A DNA stretch of 54,449 bases, taken from positions 1 through 54,449 of the forward strand of contig NZ_WQPN01000128.1 in assembly GCF_018785315.1 (NCBI RefSeq). Reading direction: 5' to 3'. The notes beneath the pieces are model-generated. The model did not search any database, was not told where the DNA came from, and saw only the letters and a list, made by a program, of their open reading frames with translations. Made by a program: the position numbers and the translations under genes. Below, piece by piece: positions 1 through 7,568 of the stretch (position 1 is the stretch's first letter; each line of letters begins with the position of its first letter). This DNA comes from Clostridium sp. MCC353. Lineage in GTDB: Bacteria > Bacillota > Clostridia > Lachnospirales > Lachnospiraceae.

Positions 1-33
1 ATTTCAACCCACAGCCCTCACGCGAAGGCCGAC
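1..33 (-). CRISPR. Single CRISPR repeat at window edge, type I-C-like
   Basis: Read on the minus strand, the 33 nt begin GTCGG and end GGGTTGAAAT, the usual start and end of type I-C (Cas8c) repeats (GTCGC...GGATTGAAAT). The middle can fold into a short stem (GCCTTC with GAGGGC, one G-U pair) around GCGT. Only one copy is visible because the window starts here, so periodicity cannot be confirmed. The adjoining leader-like sequence at 34-206 supports it being the leader-proximal repeat, with spacers continuing beyond the left edge. The call rests on similarity of repeat and leader to the I-C family as remembered, not on a visible array. Confidence 0.62.
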
Positions 34-206
34 AGCAAACATAGCCAATTCTCCCATAACAAATCGCCTACATTTCATATAAACTATACAATATACTCTC
101 CTATATTACAATCTATTATCTAATTTCGACTTCATTTTTCTAAAAAATCACAAGAAAACAGGTGCGAATCCCCCGGGCTTTTCATGTGCACTTCATATTC
201 GCACCT
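34..206 (-). promoter_or_regulatory. Putative type I-C CRISPR leader
   Basis: AT-rich noncoding DNA directly upstream (minus strand) of the repeat at 1-33. It contains a perfect 10-bp inverted repeat AGGTGCGAAT (160-169) / ATTCGCACCT (197-206) flanking 27 nt that include a CCCGGG block and a GTGCACATG-like block. A GTGCGAA...TTCGCACC palindrome with GCACAT and CCCGGG inside is characteristic of the sequence between cas2 and the first repeat in type I-C loci. The leader end reads TTTGCT directly before the repeat, also usual for this type. It would drive pre-crRNA transcription to the left. Confidence 0.6.
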
Positions 207-518
207 ACAGTGATAATTTTAATTTTAATATACTTAATAGATGATATATAGAATTTTACTTTCCATTCAGATGTAATAAACCTTAGACCCTTCACTCCAT
301 CTGACCGTCAATTCCCACCGCTGTATGTATCATTGACCTACGCGATTCTCTCCGCATAAGGTATAGTAAAAAAGAGACTACGATATCAACTTTACAATCC
401 CCCCATCAATTTCCAAATAGGTATCTAGGTATCTTTATTATGTCTTCTGCTCTCTAAAAAACATCTCTGCTAACTCTCTCCATACTGCAGACTGCCTCCC
501 TATCTCTTACAGCTATTT
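207..518. other. Gene-free AT-rich stretch
   Basis: About 310 bp without a convincing open frame. In a standard I-C locus cas2 would end here on the minus strand, but no Cas2-like coding sequence could be read. It may hold the terminator of the 519-1958 gene pair or the remains of deleted DNA; no clear hairpin with a T-tract was seen. Confidence 0.4.
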
Positions 519-1049
519 TCACTGAAACGGCAGTTCTTCCTCAAACAGTGTCAGTTGATGAAATCCATCTTTCCGGTTTTTCTCATATTCCCCCCAAGTA
601 TATCCTTTAAGTACTGCAGACGGAAAATCATTGCGCAGTTCCCGAAATAACTTATTCATCCGTTTAGTCAGGGAAATACCATTATCTTTAAAAAAATTAG
701 AAATCCAATCAGAGTATTCTTGTTCCGTCATTCCAATGGCAATGCATTGAAGCAACTGGTCCATCAATTCACTTACATTTTCAGGCTTCCACCTACAATC
801 AAATAATAAATGACTAAACGCTTTTCCATAAATTGGAAATTCCGACTTCCACTCTCCTGATGCCAAGGCATTCTGCAACGAGTCCCCAACCGTATAATAC
901 CATTTTACAGGATATTTGTTCCTTTTATGTAAGATTTCCTCTGCTGTTGCATTACAGAAAGAAGTGATGTATGTCTTTCCATCACCCAGTTCCGCAATCT
1001 TCCAAAAGTTCCAGCGTCTAAGCCGTTCAATAGTTTCATCAAACTCCAT
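519..1049 (-). CDS. Hypothetical protein, 176 aa
   Basis: The family is not recognised. The protein is soluble, without signal peptide or membrane segment, mixed alpha/beta in character, rich in Trp and aromatic residues (RRWNFWKI, KWYYTVGD), and ends with an acidic LTLFEEELPFQ tail. Its ATG directly abuts the TAA of the upstream pRiA4b-like gene (TAAATG), so the two are very likely co-transcribed and translationally coupled. It sits between that gene and the CRISPR leader but shows no Cas-protein motif. The coupling suggests a partner role to the pRiA4b-like protein; function unknown. Confidence 0.7.
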   Translation of the reverse strand: MEFDETIERLRRWNFWKIAELGDGKTYITSFCNATAEEILHKRNKYPVKWYYTVGDSLQNALASGEWKSEFPIYGKAFSHLLFDCRWKPENVSELMDQLLQCIAIGMTEQEYSDWISNFFKDNGISLTKRMNKLFRELRNDFPSAVLKGYTWGEYEKNRKDGFHQLTLFEEELPFQ

Positions 1050-1958
1050 TTAAGAACAAGTTGGAATCATTATATCATCACATGACACACCATAAAAAAG
1101 TTCTCGTTCTATCACTCCATAGATTCCAGCCAGTGACAGCAGTGTATTTTCAAACGCACACCGCTTCTGCAAGTTAGCGTGAATACCATATTCTTTCCAG
1201 TTCTCTTTTCCGCACCTTACCTTCAGGTTTAAATGTTCTTCCGTCTCGTCTACATCAACCAGTCCAGCTTCTTCCAACCTACGTAATAAAATGATTTCTT
1301 CATCTCCAGTCAAGGGTAAATCCTTTTCAACCAGTCTGATCCACATCCGGTGAAGCAGGGCCGGTATCGCCAGCAGCCTTTCAACAACCACATCATCCGA
1401 TTCATCAACAACTGTGATTACCAAAGCATCCGGTTCATCATAATCATTCTCATCATCAGTATCATCAATATCAGCATCATAAATATCGGTATCATCATAA
1501 TCAGAATGTTCATCGTCATCAAAATGTTCGTCGTCATCATCGTAACATTCATCCTCTTCCCAGTCCGGATATTGCCACAAATCCCCTTTGCTCTTGATTG
1601 TTGAAACAGGTGTTTCCTTTTCAGTCTCTCTAATTCCGGTTACCGTGATATAAAACATCCATTCATCACCAAAATCATATAAATAAAGGTATTTATTTCT
1701 TACAACCAGCTTTTCATCCCTCAGGCGAACCTTATCCGCCGAAATATTTCTGTCTGACATCGGATGATAGTAACCCTTCGGATCATATGGCTTTCTGCTC
1801 TTGCTGAACATATACAGATGAGAGTGATCAAATTTAAACGCATTTAATATTGCGTCGCTTAAATCCGCAAATGTCCGATTGCCGTCTATCTCTATGACAC
1901 GATATACCTGATTATTATATACTGGTGCAACTTTTAATTGATAGTATAAATATGGCAT
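1050..1958 (-). CDS. Plasmid pRiA4b ORF-3-like protein with acidic low-complexity segment
   Basis: The N-terminal ~115 residues match the pRiA4b ORF-3 family: a YYQLKV strand, a VIEIDGNRTFADLSDAILNA segment, FDHSHLYMFS and YLYDFGDEWMFYI. Proteins of this family are widespread and often linked to mobile DNA; their biochemical role is unestablished. Residues ~130-180 form an extremely Asp/Glu-rich stretch (DDDDEHFDDDEHSDYDD), encoded by iterated TCATCATCA-type DNA on the plus strand at about 1430-1560. This is followed by an alpha-helical region of ~120 residues. The stop codon is fused to the start of the 176-aa gene downstream. No catalytic motif is visible. Confidence 0.8.
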   Translation of the reverse strand: MPYLYYQLKVAPVYNNQVYRVIEIDGNRTFADLSDAILNAFKFDHSHLYMFSKSRKPYDPKGYYHPMSDRNISADKVRLRDEKLVVRNKYLYLYDFGDEWMFYITVTGIRETEKETPVSTIKSKGDLWQYPDWEEDECYDDDDEHFDDDEHSDYDDTDIYDADIDDTDDENDYDEPDALVITVVDESDDVVVERLLAIPALLHRMWIRLVEKDLPLTGDEEIILLRRLEEAGLVDVDETEEHLNLKVRCGKENWKEYGIHANLQKRCAFENTLLSLAGIYGVIERELFYGVSCDDIMIPTCS

Positions 1959-2227
1959 GACATTTTATCCTCTTTTCTCAGATTTATATAAATAATTCTG
2001 CTCCCATAGTTGAAATCTCCTACCACAAACATTTGTTTGTATTTATTATAATCCGCCACCCATATAAAGTCTATCTGTTCCAAGAGTTTCTTGTTCAAAC
2101 TTCCTTTCTTTTTCAATATCATCTGGCGCAATAAAGCAAATCATATTCAATTTATATCTTGTTTTTCTTTAGTTAGTTAATTATATAATTGTTTAACGCC
2201 TCGTCTATACCGCAAACAAATCACAGC
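1959..2227. other. Intergenic region, no convincing gene
   Basis: AT-rich region between the pRiA4b-like gene and the spoIVB terminator. A 65-codon minus-strand frame (1934-2131) overlaps the start of the pRiA4b-like gene. It has a plausible but unrecognised protein-like section (FIWVADYNKYKQMFVVGDF) and could be a remnant; it is not called as a gene. In most clostridia and bacilli spo0A lies immediately downstream of spoIVB, but nothing resembling it is present. Confidence 0.4.
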
Positions 2228-2272
2228 AAAAAGGAAGGCATATACGGGCAACCTCCCAACGCCTTCCTTTTT
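2228..2272 (-). terminator. Rho-independent terminator of spoIVB
   Basis: Perfect 12-bp inverted repeat AAAAAGGAAGGC (2228-2239) / GCCTTCCTTTTT (2261-2272) with a 21-nt loop, starting 20 bp after the spoIVB stop. The A/T flanks make it potentially bidirectional. It closes the nusB-to-spoIVB transcript. Confidence 0.85.
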
Positions 2273-2291
2273 ACTAAATCCTCCCCCATCC

Positions 2292-3569
2292 TCAATGCTC
2301 GATCATATTCTCCACAAATATCCCATACCCCCTGGTCGAATCCTGTATAAACACATGGGTCACCGCCCCAATCAGTTTCCCATTCTGTATAATCGGGCTT
2401 CCGCTCATCCCCTGCACAATCCCCCCAGTCAGGTTCAACAATTCCTCATCCACAACCTTAATCACCATTCCCTTGGTCTTATGGTTGTTGGAATAATCCA
2501 CTTTCTGTATTTCAATTTCATAATCCTTTAACTCCCCTGAAACCGCGCTTCTGATAAACGCCTGTCCCTTCACCACATCCTGGCGGTAGCCGATCTCCAT
2601 GGGTTCGCCCTGGATCTGCTTTTCAAGCCTTTCATTAGCAATACCAAAAATGCCCTCGTCCGTATTGCTTTCAATGGTGCCCAATGTGGATCCCGGCCCA
2701 TAATAGATCACTCCGGACATGACGCCCGGCTTGCCTATGGTGCCCTTTTCGATTCCCATGATTTCCGTATCATACAGCGTGCCATTGGTAATCTCCACCA
2801 CGGATGAGGTGTCCATATCGCTGATTCCGTGGCCCAGCGCGCCAAAATTTCCATTTAAATCCAAATATGTCATCGTGCCGATTCCCTGGGTGTCGCTTCT
2901 GACCCAGACGCCCAGTTTGTAGTCGCCTTCCGAAGTGGCGATTGGGCTCATCTTCACTTCTATGGGCTGGCCGTCCCTTCTCACCTGAAGGACTGCTTCC
3001 GAATTTCCAATCTTATTGACCGCCTCCACCAGCTCTTCCTTATCCTTTAATGGCTGGCCGTTAATCGATTCAATATAATCCCCGGATTTTAAAATTCCCA
3101 TGGCCGGTTCCGTTTCCATTCCCTGGGTATCGGTCACCTTGCCGGTACCGATTACCATAATACCATCTGATTTTAAGTAAATTCCAATGGGCACGCCACA
3201 GGGAATTGCGTATCTGGTGTCCACCACGTCCACCTGAATCTCCTTGAGCTGAAGCCAGCCAAAGAGCTTAATCCCCAAACGGTAGCTGCCCTGGTTGTTG
3301 GAATAGAGGGAAAATGGTTCCTTTCCCTGGATGGTAATCTGATTCGATGGTATATCCGATCCGTTGTTCAGCACCACCTCTTCGCTTTCGCTGAAAAGAG
3401 TGGAACTGAGCGGCATCGTAAAATGAAACTGTTCTTCTTCTGAAACTACAATATTCAATTGATCGGGTATTACCCGCATTACATAGTAATATGAAAAAGC
3501 TGATAATAGCAGAAGGATCAGACCGCCAAGAGCGATCAGATATCTGCACACGTTCCTCTTTCCCGTCAT
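2292..3569 (-). CDS. spoIVB: SpoIVB serine peptidase (stage IV sporulation)
   Basis: Secreted S55-family peptidase that in Bacillus is made in the forespore and cleaves SpoIVFA to activate the SpoIVFB protease and hence pro-sigma-K processing. An N-terminal membrane anchor lies at about residues 8-31. A PDZ domain follows at ~120-208 (GILKSGDYIESINGQPL), then the peptidase domain with the catalytic-His motif GHGISD (~246-251) and the catalytic-Ser motif GMSGSP (~387-392). The length of 425 aa is normal. The ATG at 3569 is chosen because AGGAGG lies 9 nt upstream; a GTG two codons earlier is too close to it. It is the last gene of the recN-side cluster and is followed by a terminator, with no spo0A after it. 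Confidence 0.95.
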   Translation of the reverse strand: MTGKRNVCRYLIALGGLILLLLSAFSYYYVMRVIPDQLNIVVSEEEQFHFTMPLSSTLFSESEEVVLNNGSDIPSNQITIQGKEPFSLYSNNQGSYRLGIKLFGWLQLKEIQVDVVDTRYAIPCGVPIGIYLKSDGIMVIGTGKVTDTQGMETEPAMGILKSGDYIESINGQPLKDKEELVEAVNKIGNSEAVLQVRRDGQPIEVKMSPIATSEGDYKLGVWVRSDTQGIGTMTYLDLNGNFGALGHGISDMDTSSVVEITNGTLYDTEIMGIEKGTIGKPGVMSGVIYYGPGSTLGTIESNTDEGIFGIANERLEKQIQGEPMEIGYRQDVVKGQAFIRSAVSGELKDYEIEIQKVDYSNNHKTKGMVIKVVDEELLNLTGGIVQGMSGSPIIQNGKLIGAVTHVFIQDSTRGYGIFVENMIEH

Positions 3570-3644
3570 CCCCACATACCTCCTTTTAAGTTCCTAGTTA
3601 GTATGTGTCCGACTTTGGGAAATCAGTCTGTTATTTTTTAGATG

Positions 3645-5306
3645 TTATTTTTTTGTGGTGCCTGCCAGTATTTTCATCTCTTTCGCATTTTGATAGACCG
3701 TATCCGTAATCTGAGCGCCGCCCAGAAGACGGGCCAGTTCTTTCACCATCTCTTCTTCATCTAATGGGCGGATTGTGGTAACTGTCTTCTTATCCGCCAC
3801 ATGTTTCGCGATTTCAAAATGTGTGTCGGCCATGGCCGCGATCTGAGGTAAATGGGTGATGCAGATCACCTGGTGGGTTTTCGAGATATATGCTAATTTT
3901 TCCGAAACTTTTTGTGCTGTCCTTCCGCTGATTCCCGTATCGATTTCATCAAATATCAATGTGGGGATTTCGTCACTGTCAGCCAGAACGGTTTTCACCG
4001 CCAGCATAATACGGGAAAGCTCTCCGCCGGATGCCACTGCGCCTAAAGGTTTCGGCGCTTCGCCCGGATTGGTGGAAATCATAAACTCCGCCTCATCAAA
4101 ACCGCCGGACGTATAATGGTCCAGACGTTTAAATGTCATAATAAATTCCACATCTATAAAATTGAGGTCAGCCAGACTCTCTTTGATTTTTTTCGTCAGC
4201 GCAACAGAAGCTTTCTTTCTGATTTCTGATAATTTTTGACTAAAACCCTCTAATTTATGCTCTGTTTCAGAAAGTTCCTTTTCCAATTGACGGCAGATCA
4301 GGTCATGGTTTTCCAGCTCATCCAGTTTTTTCTTTTTTTCTTCCATACAGGAAAGGATTTTCTCCACCGTGTCCCCGTATTTGGCCTGGAGATTGTGAAT
4401 CAGGTCGAGACGCTTTTCGATGCGGAAAAATTCTTCCTCATCAAAATTCATATCGTCCATATAGTTCATGATGTCCCGGGCCACATCGCTTAAAATAGCG
4501 TCCACATCGTACAACTGGTTCCTGATACTGGAAAGCTTTTCATCATAATCAGCAATCTGGTTCACTTCTTTTAACGCATGGCCGATTCCATCCCCGCCCA
4601 CCGCTTCATATGCGGCGGAAAGTCCGGCAGTGATCTTCTGGGCATTGTTAAATCTCCGGTACTCCTGGGTCAATTCCTCTTCTTCGCCTTCCTTCAGTCC
4701 GGCATTTTCAATTTCTTCGATCTCAAACCGTAAAAAATCCGCCTCCCTCAGCCGGCTCTCCTGATCCATGGACAGGGATTCCAGCCGTTCTTTGATCTGC
4801 ATGTATTCATGATACAAATCTGCAATATTCTGTTTTACAGGTAGTGTCTGGGATTTGGCATATGCATCCAGAATTTCAAGATGCTTAGATTTGTATAATA
4901 GAGACTGATGTTCATGCTGGCCATGGATGTCGATCAGAAGGCTGGTAATTGACCGCAGTTTGGCCGCTGTCACCGTTTCATCGTTGATTTTGCTTACACT
5001 TCTGGAAGGCATGATCTTCTTAGAGATGATCACCATGCCGTCGCCGTCGGGAATCACATCCATTTCTTTCAGCATTTCTGTTTTTGCCGGTTCGGTGACA
5101 GAAAAAACAAGCTCAATATAGGCATAGTCCTCCCCTGTCCGGATGATGTCGCGGGGCACTTTTCCTCCCAACGCAATATTCACCGAACCGATGATGATGG
5201 ATTTACCGGCGCCGGTTTCTCCGGTCAGAATGTTCAGTCCATCACCGAATTCAATATCCGCCCGTTCGATCAGGGCAAGATTTTTAACATGTAAGTCCAA
5301 GAGCAT
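3645..5306 (-). CDS. recN: DNA repair protein RecN
   Basis: SMC-like ATPase of double-strand-break repair, acting in the cytoplasm on broken DNA ends with RecA. Walker A GETGAGKS is at residues 29-36. A long coiled-coil middle (~150-370, rich in Glu/Lys/Leu) separates it from the C-terminal ATPase half, which has the signature ASGGELSRIMLA and Walker B LIFDEIDTGISG. At 553 aa it is full length for the family. It is placed between argR and spoIVB as in most Firmicutes, 13 bp after the argR stop, so probably co-transcribed. Confidence 0.97.
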   Translation of the reverse strand: MLLDLHVKNLALIERADIEFGDGLNILTGETGAGKSIIIGSVNIALGGKVPRDIIRTGEDYAYIELVFSVTEPAKTEMLKEMDVIPDGDGMVIISKKIMPSRSVSKINDETVTAAKLRSITSLLIDIHGQHEHQSLLYKSKHLEILDAYAKSQTLPVKQNIADLYHEYMQIKERLESLSMDQESRLREADFLRFEIEEIENAGLKEGEEEELTQEYRRFNNAQKITAGLSAAYEAVGGDGIGHALKEVNQIADYDEKLSSIRNQLYDVDAILSDVARDIMNYMDDMNFDEEEFFRIEKRLDLIHNLQAKYGDTVEKILSCMEEKKKKLDELENHDLICRQLEKELSETEHKLEGFSQKLSEIRKKASVALTKKIKESLADLNFIDVEFIMTFKRLDHYTSGGFDEAEFMISTNPGEAPKPLGAVASGGELSRIMLAVKTVLADSDEIPTLIFDEIDTGISGRTAQKVSEKLAYISKTHQVICITHLPQIAAMADTHFEIAKHVADKKTVTTIRPLDEEEMVKELARLLGGAQITDTVYQNAKEMKILAGTTKK

Positions 5307-5319
5307 ATCATCACTCCTT

Positions 5320-5769
5320 CTATTCTGCTATGAGTTTTTTAATTTTATCCATAACAAGGATGGTATCATCCACGCTGCGGACCGCGCACATGATGGTGTC
5401 GTCACCTGCAATACAGCCCACAATTTCATGAAAATGAATGGCATCCAAAGCCGCCGCCACAGCCATGGCCATGCCGGAAACCGTTTTAATCACCAATATG
5501 TTCTGGGCCATATCCATGGACAGAAAACCGTCTCTCAAAATACGGATGTATTTGTCGCTGGGAGTGCCCTGGTTCTGGAGCACCACATACCGCTGTTTCC
5601 CATTGCCGGCCTGGACTTTTGTCAGCTTCAGTTCCCTGATATCCCTGGAAACCGTAGCCTGGGTGACGTTAAATCCCCTTTGGTTTAAGTACTCAGCCAG
5701 TTCCTCCTGTGTCTCTATTTCATATTTTCCAATCAGTTCCACAATCATGCTGTGTCTTTCAACTTTCAT
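5320..5769 (-). CDS. argR: Arginine repressor ArgR
   Basis: Arginine-dependent hexameric repressor/activator of arginine biosynthesis and catabolism. The N-terminal winged helix contains TQATVSRDIRELKL (~38-51), the conserved SR recognition motif. The C-terminal oligomerisation/arginine-binding domain carries GCIAGDDTIM, matching the usual GT(I/L)AGDDT signature with Cys in place of Thr. The ATG at 5769 has GGAGG 6-7 nt upstream and gives a 149-residue protein, the normal ArgR size; an in-frame start 10 codons earlier is unlikely. It lies between nadK and recN, the standard Firmicute arrangement. Confidence 0.95.
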   Translation of the reverse strand: MKVERHSMIVELIGKYEIETQEELAEYLNQRGFNVTQATVSRDIRELKLTKVQAGNGKQRYVVLQNQGTPSDKYIRILRDGFLSMDMAQNILVIKTVSGMAMAVAAALDAIHFHEIVGCIAGDDTIMCAVRSVDDTILVMDKIKKLIAE

Positions 5770-5819
5770 GCCATTCCTCCATGCCAGAGCGTTTTTCACA
5801 CGCTTCTCTCCCCGCCGCC

Positions 5820-6677
5820 TTACACTATGGCCATCTTATTTCTAAGGGTGTCCATGAATGAGACGTCTTTCAGTTTTATCAATGTGGTATCAATCTCTGC
5901 CTGCTGTATCTCGATATAATCTCCGGTCAATAAATCCGTGGCCGTATCGCCGTCAAATACCGCCACCTGCCCTCTGGCGTCCGATCCCTCAATCCTGATC
6001 TTTATGCAGTCATCGGCAGAGAGCACAATGCTTCTGGCATTCAGGCTGTGGGAGCAGATGGGGGTCACGATGATCATCCGCGAATCCGGGACCACAATCG
6101 GCCCTCCGGCAGATAAATTATAAGCGGTGGAACCGGTGGGCGTAGCGATGATCATACCATCGGCCGTATATTCGTTTAAAAATTCTTCATTGACATAGAG
6201 CCGGAACCTCAAAACCTTTAACAGGTCTTTTCTGGTGATTACGATCTCATTCAGGGCAATATCCTGATAAACTCTGGCTCCCTCATGGTAAGCCGCCCCT
6301 GTGAGCATCATCCGTTTTTCCAACTGGTAATTATCGTCGACCAGGCCGTCCAGCAGGCAGCCGATTTCCTCTTCCCTGCTGATCTGGGTCAGATATCCCA
6401 GCCGCCCCATATTGACGCCGACTAAAGGAAGGCTGCTTCCCGCCAGGTCCCTGGCCGCCTGGATCAGGGTGCCGTCGCCGCCAAAGGTTATCACACACTG
6501 GGTCTTTGGCGGCAGGGCGGCAAGGTTTGTATATTTGTAGCCTTTCCCGCTCATACCTGTTCCATTCTTCTGGATCACACAGGCCGCCCCCCGTTCCCGC
6601 AGATAAAGGCTGACCGCCTCTGCCGCCTCACAAGCGCTCTCCTTTTCAGGATTTACAATCAGGTAAAAATACTCCAT
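5820..6677 (-). CDS. nadK: NAD kinase
   Basis: Phosphorylates NAD+ to NADP+ using ATP or polyphosphate. It has the diagnostic GGDGT motif (66-70), the conserved NE motif in ALNEIVI (~140), and TPTGSTAYNLSAGGP (~180) forming the NAD site. The length of 285 aa fits the bacterial family. It sits 23 bp after tlyA and 50 bp before argR on the same strand, a linkage conserved in clostridia. Confidence 0.96.
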   Translation of the reverse strand: MEYFYLIVNPEKESACEAAEAVSLYLRERGAACVIQKNGTGMSGKGYKYTNLAALPPKTQCVITFGGDGTLIQAARDLAGSSLPLVGVNMGRLGYLTQISREEEIGCLLDGLVDDNYQLEKRMMLTGAAYHEGARVYQDIALNEIVITRKDLLKVLRFRLYVNEEFLNEYTADGMIIATPTGSTAYNLSAGGPIVVPDSRMIIVTPICSHSLNARSIVLSADDCIKIRIEGSDARGQVAVFDGDTATDLLTGDYIEIQQAEIDTTLIKLKDVSFMDTLRNKMAIV

Positions 6678-6700
6678 CTCTCCCTCTCAATCTGCCGCTT

Positions 6701-7501
6701 CTACAAGGCGCTGTGCGCCTCTTCCACCACAGCTTTCGCATCTACAGGTATTGTATCATAAGTTCCGGACAAATGATTCTGCAGATATAGTAAGTACTCA
6801 ATATTCCCCTCCGGCCCCTTAATCGGAGAGAATTCAAGCCCCAGTATTTCGAAACCGATTCCAACCGCAAAATTGATTACAGCCTCTATCACTTCCAGAT
6901 GGGTGCTCTTTTCACGCACCACACCCTTTTTTCCAACTTTTTCCCTGCCCGCCTCAAACTGGGGTTTAATCAGGCAGACGATCTGTCCATCCTCTTTTAA
7001 AAGCTGTTTTACCGGCCCCAGCACTTTGGTAAGGGATATAAATGAAACGTCAATGGAGGAAAAATCGATCCGGTCCCCGATATCTTCCGGGGTCACATAA
7101 CGGATATTGGTTTTTTCCATGCAGACCACCCGCTCATCATTTCTCAGTTTCCAGGCCAGCTGACCGTGTCCTACGTCAACCGCATACACTTTTACCGCCC
7201 CGTTCTGCAGCATGCAGTCCGTAAAGCCGCCAGTTGAAGAACCAACATCCATACAGATCCGGCCCTCCAAAGCCACCCCGAAATGGGTCATGGCTTTCTC
7301 CAGTTTCAGACCGCCCCGGCTGACGTATTTCAGAGTCGCTCCCCGGACTTCGATATTCACCGTATCTTCAAATGTGGTGCCCGCCTTGTCCTCTTTCTGG
7401 CCGTCCACATATACAATCCCCGCCATAATGACGGCTTTCGCCTTTTCTCTTGATTCTGCCAGATTTCTGCTCACCAGCAGCACATCCAGTCTCTCTTTCA
7501 T
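6701..7501 (-). CDS. tlyA: TlyA-family rRNA 2'-O-methyltransferase
   Basis: YqxC/TlyA family. The N-terminal S4 RNA-binding domain (residues 1-60, ERLDVLLVSRNLAESREKAK) is followed by an FtsJ/RrmJ-type Rossmann methyltransferase with the SAM motif DVGSSTGGFTDCML (~81-94). Characterised members 2'-O-methylate rRNA cytidines and some are reported as haemolysins. The length of 266 aa is typical. It lies between dxs and nadK, as usual in sporulating Firmicutes. The exact rRNA target here is inferred from the family. Confidence 0.93.
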   Translation of the reverse strand: MKERLDVLLVSRNLAESREKAKAVIMAGIVYVDGQKEDKAGTTFEDTVNIEVRGATLKYVSRGGLKLEKAMTHFGVALEGRICMDVGSSTGGFTDCMLQNGAVKVYAVDVGHGQLAWKLRNDERVVCMEKTNIRYVTPEDIGDRIDFSSIDVSFISLTKVLGPVKQLLKEDGQIVCLIKPQFEAGREKVGKKGVVREKSTHLEVIEAVINFAVGIGFEILGLEFSPIKGPEGNIEYLLYLQNHLSGTYDTIPVDAKAVVEEAHSAL

Positions 7502-7568
7502 AATTTCCTCGCATCCTGCCGCACAGGCGGCACTTTTGGACTCCCCATCCGGAGTAGATTTTAAAAAT

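Noticed and set aside
207-518. Residual cas2 gene upstream of the CRISPR leader
   Set aside because: No minus-strand frame resembling Cas2 could be read in this stretch.
1350-1604. 84-codon Ile-rich plus-strand frame
   Set aside because: It is the antisense reading of the Asp-rich TCATCA-type repeat in the pRiA4b-like gene.
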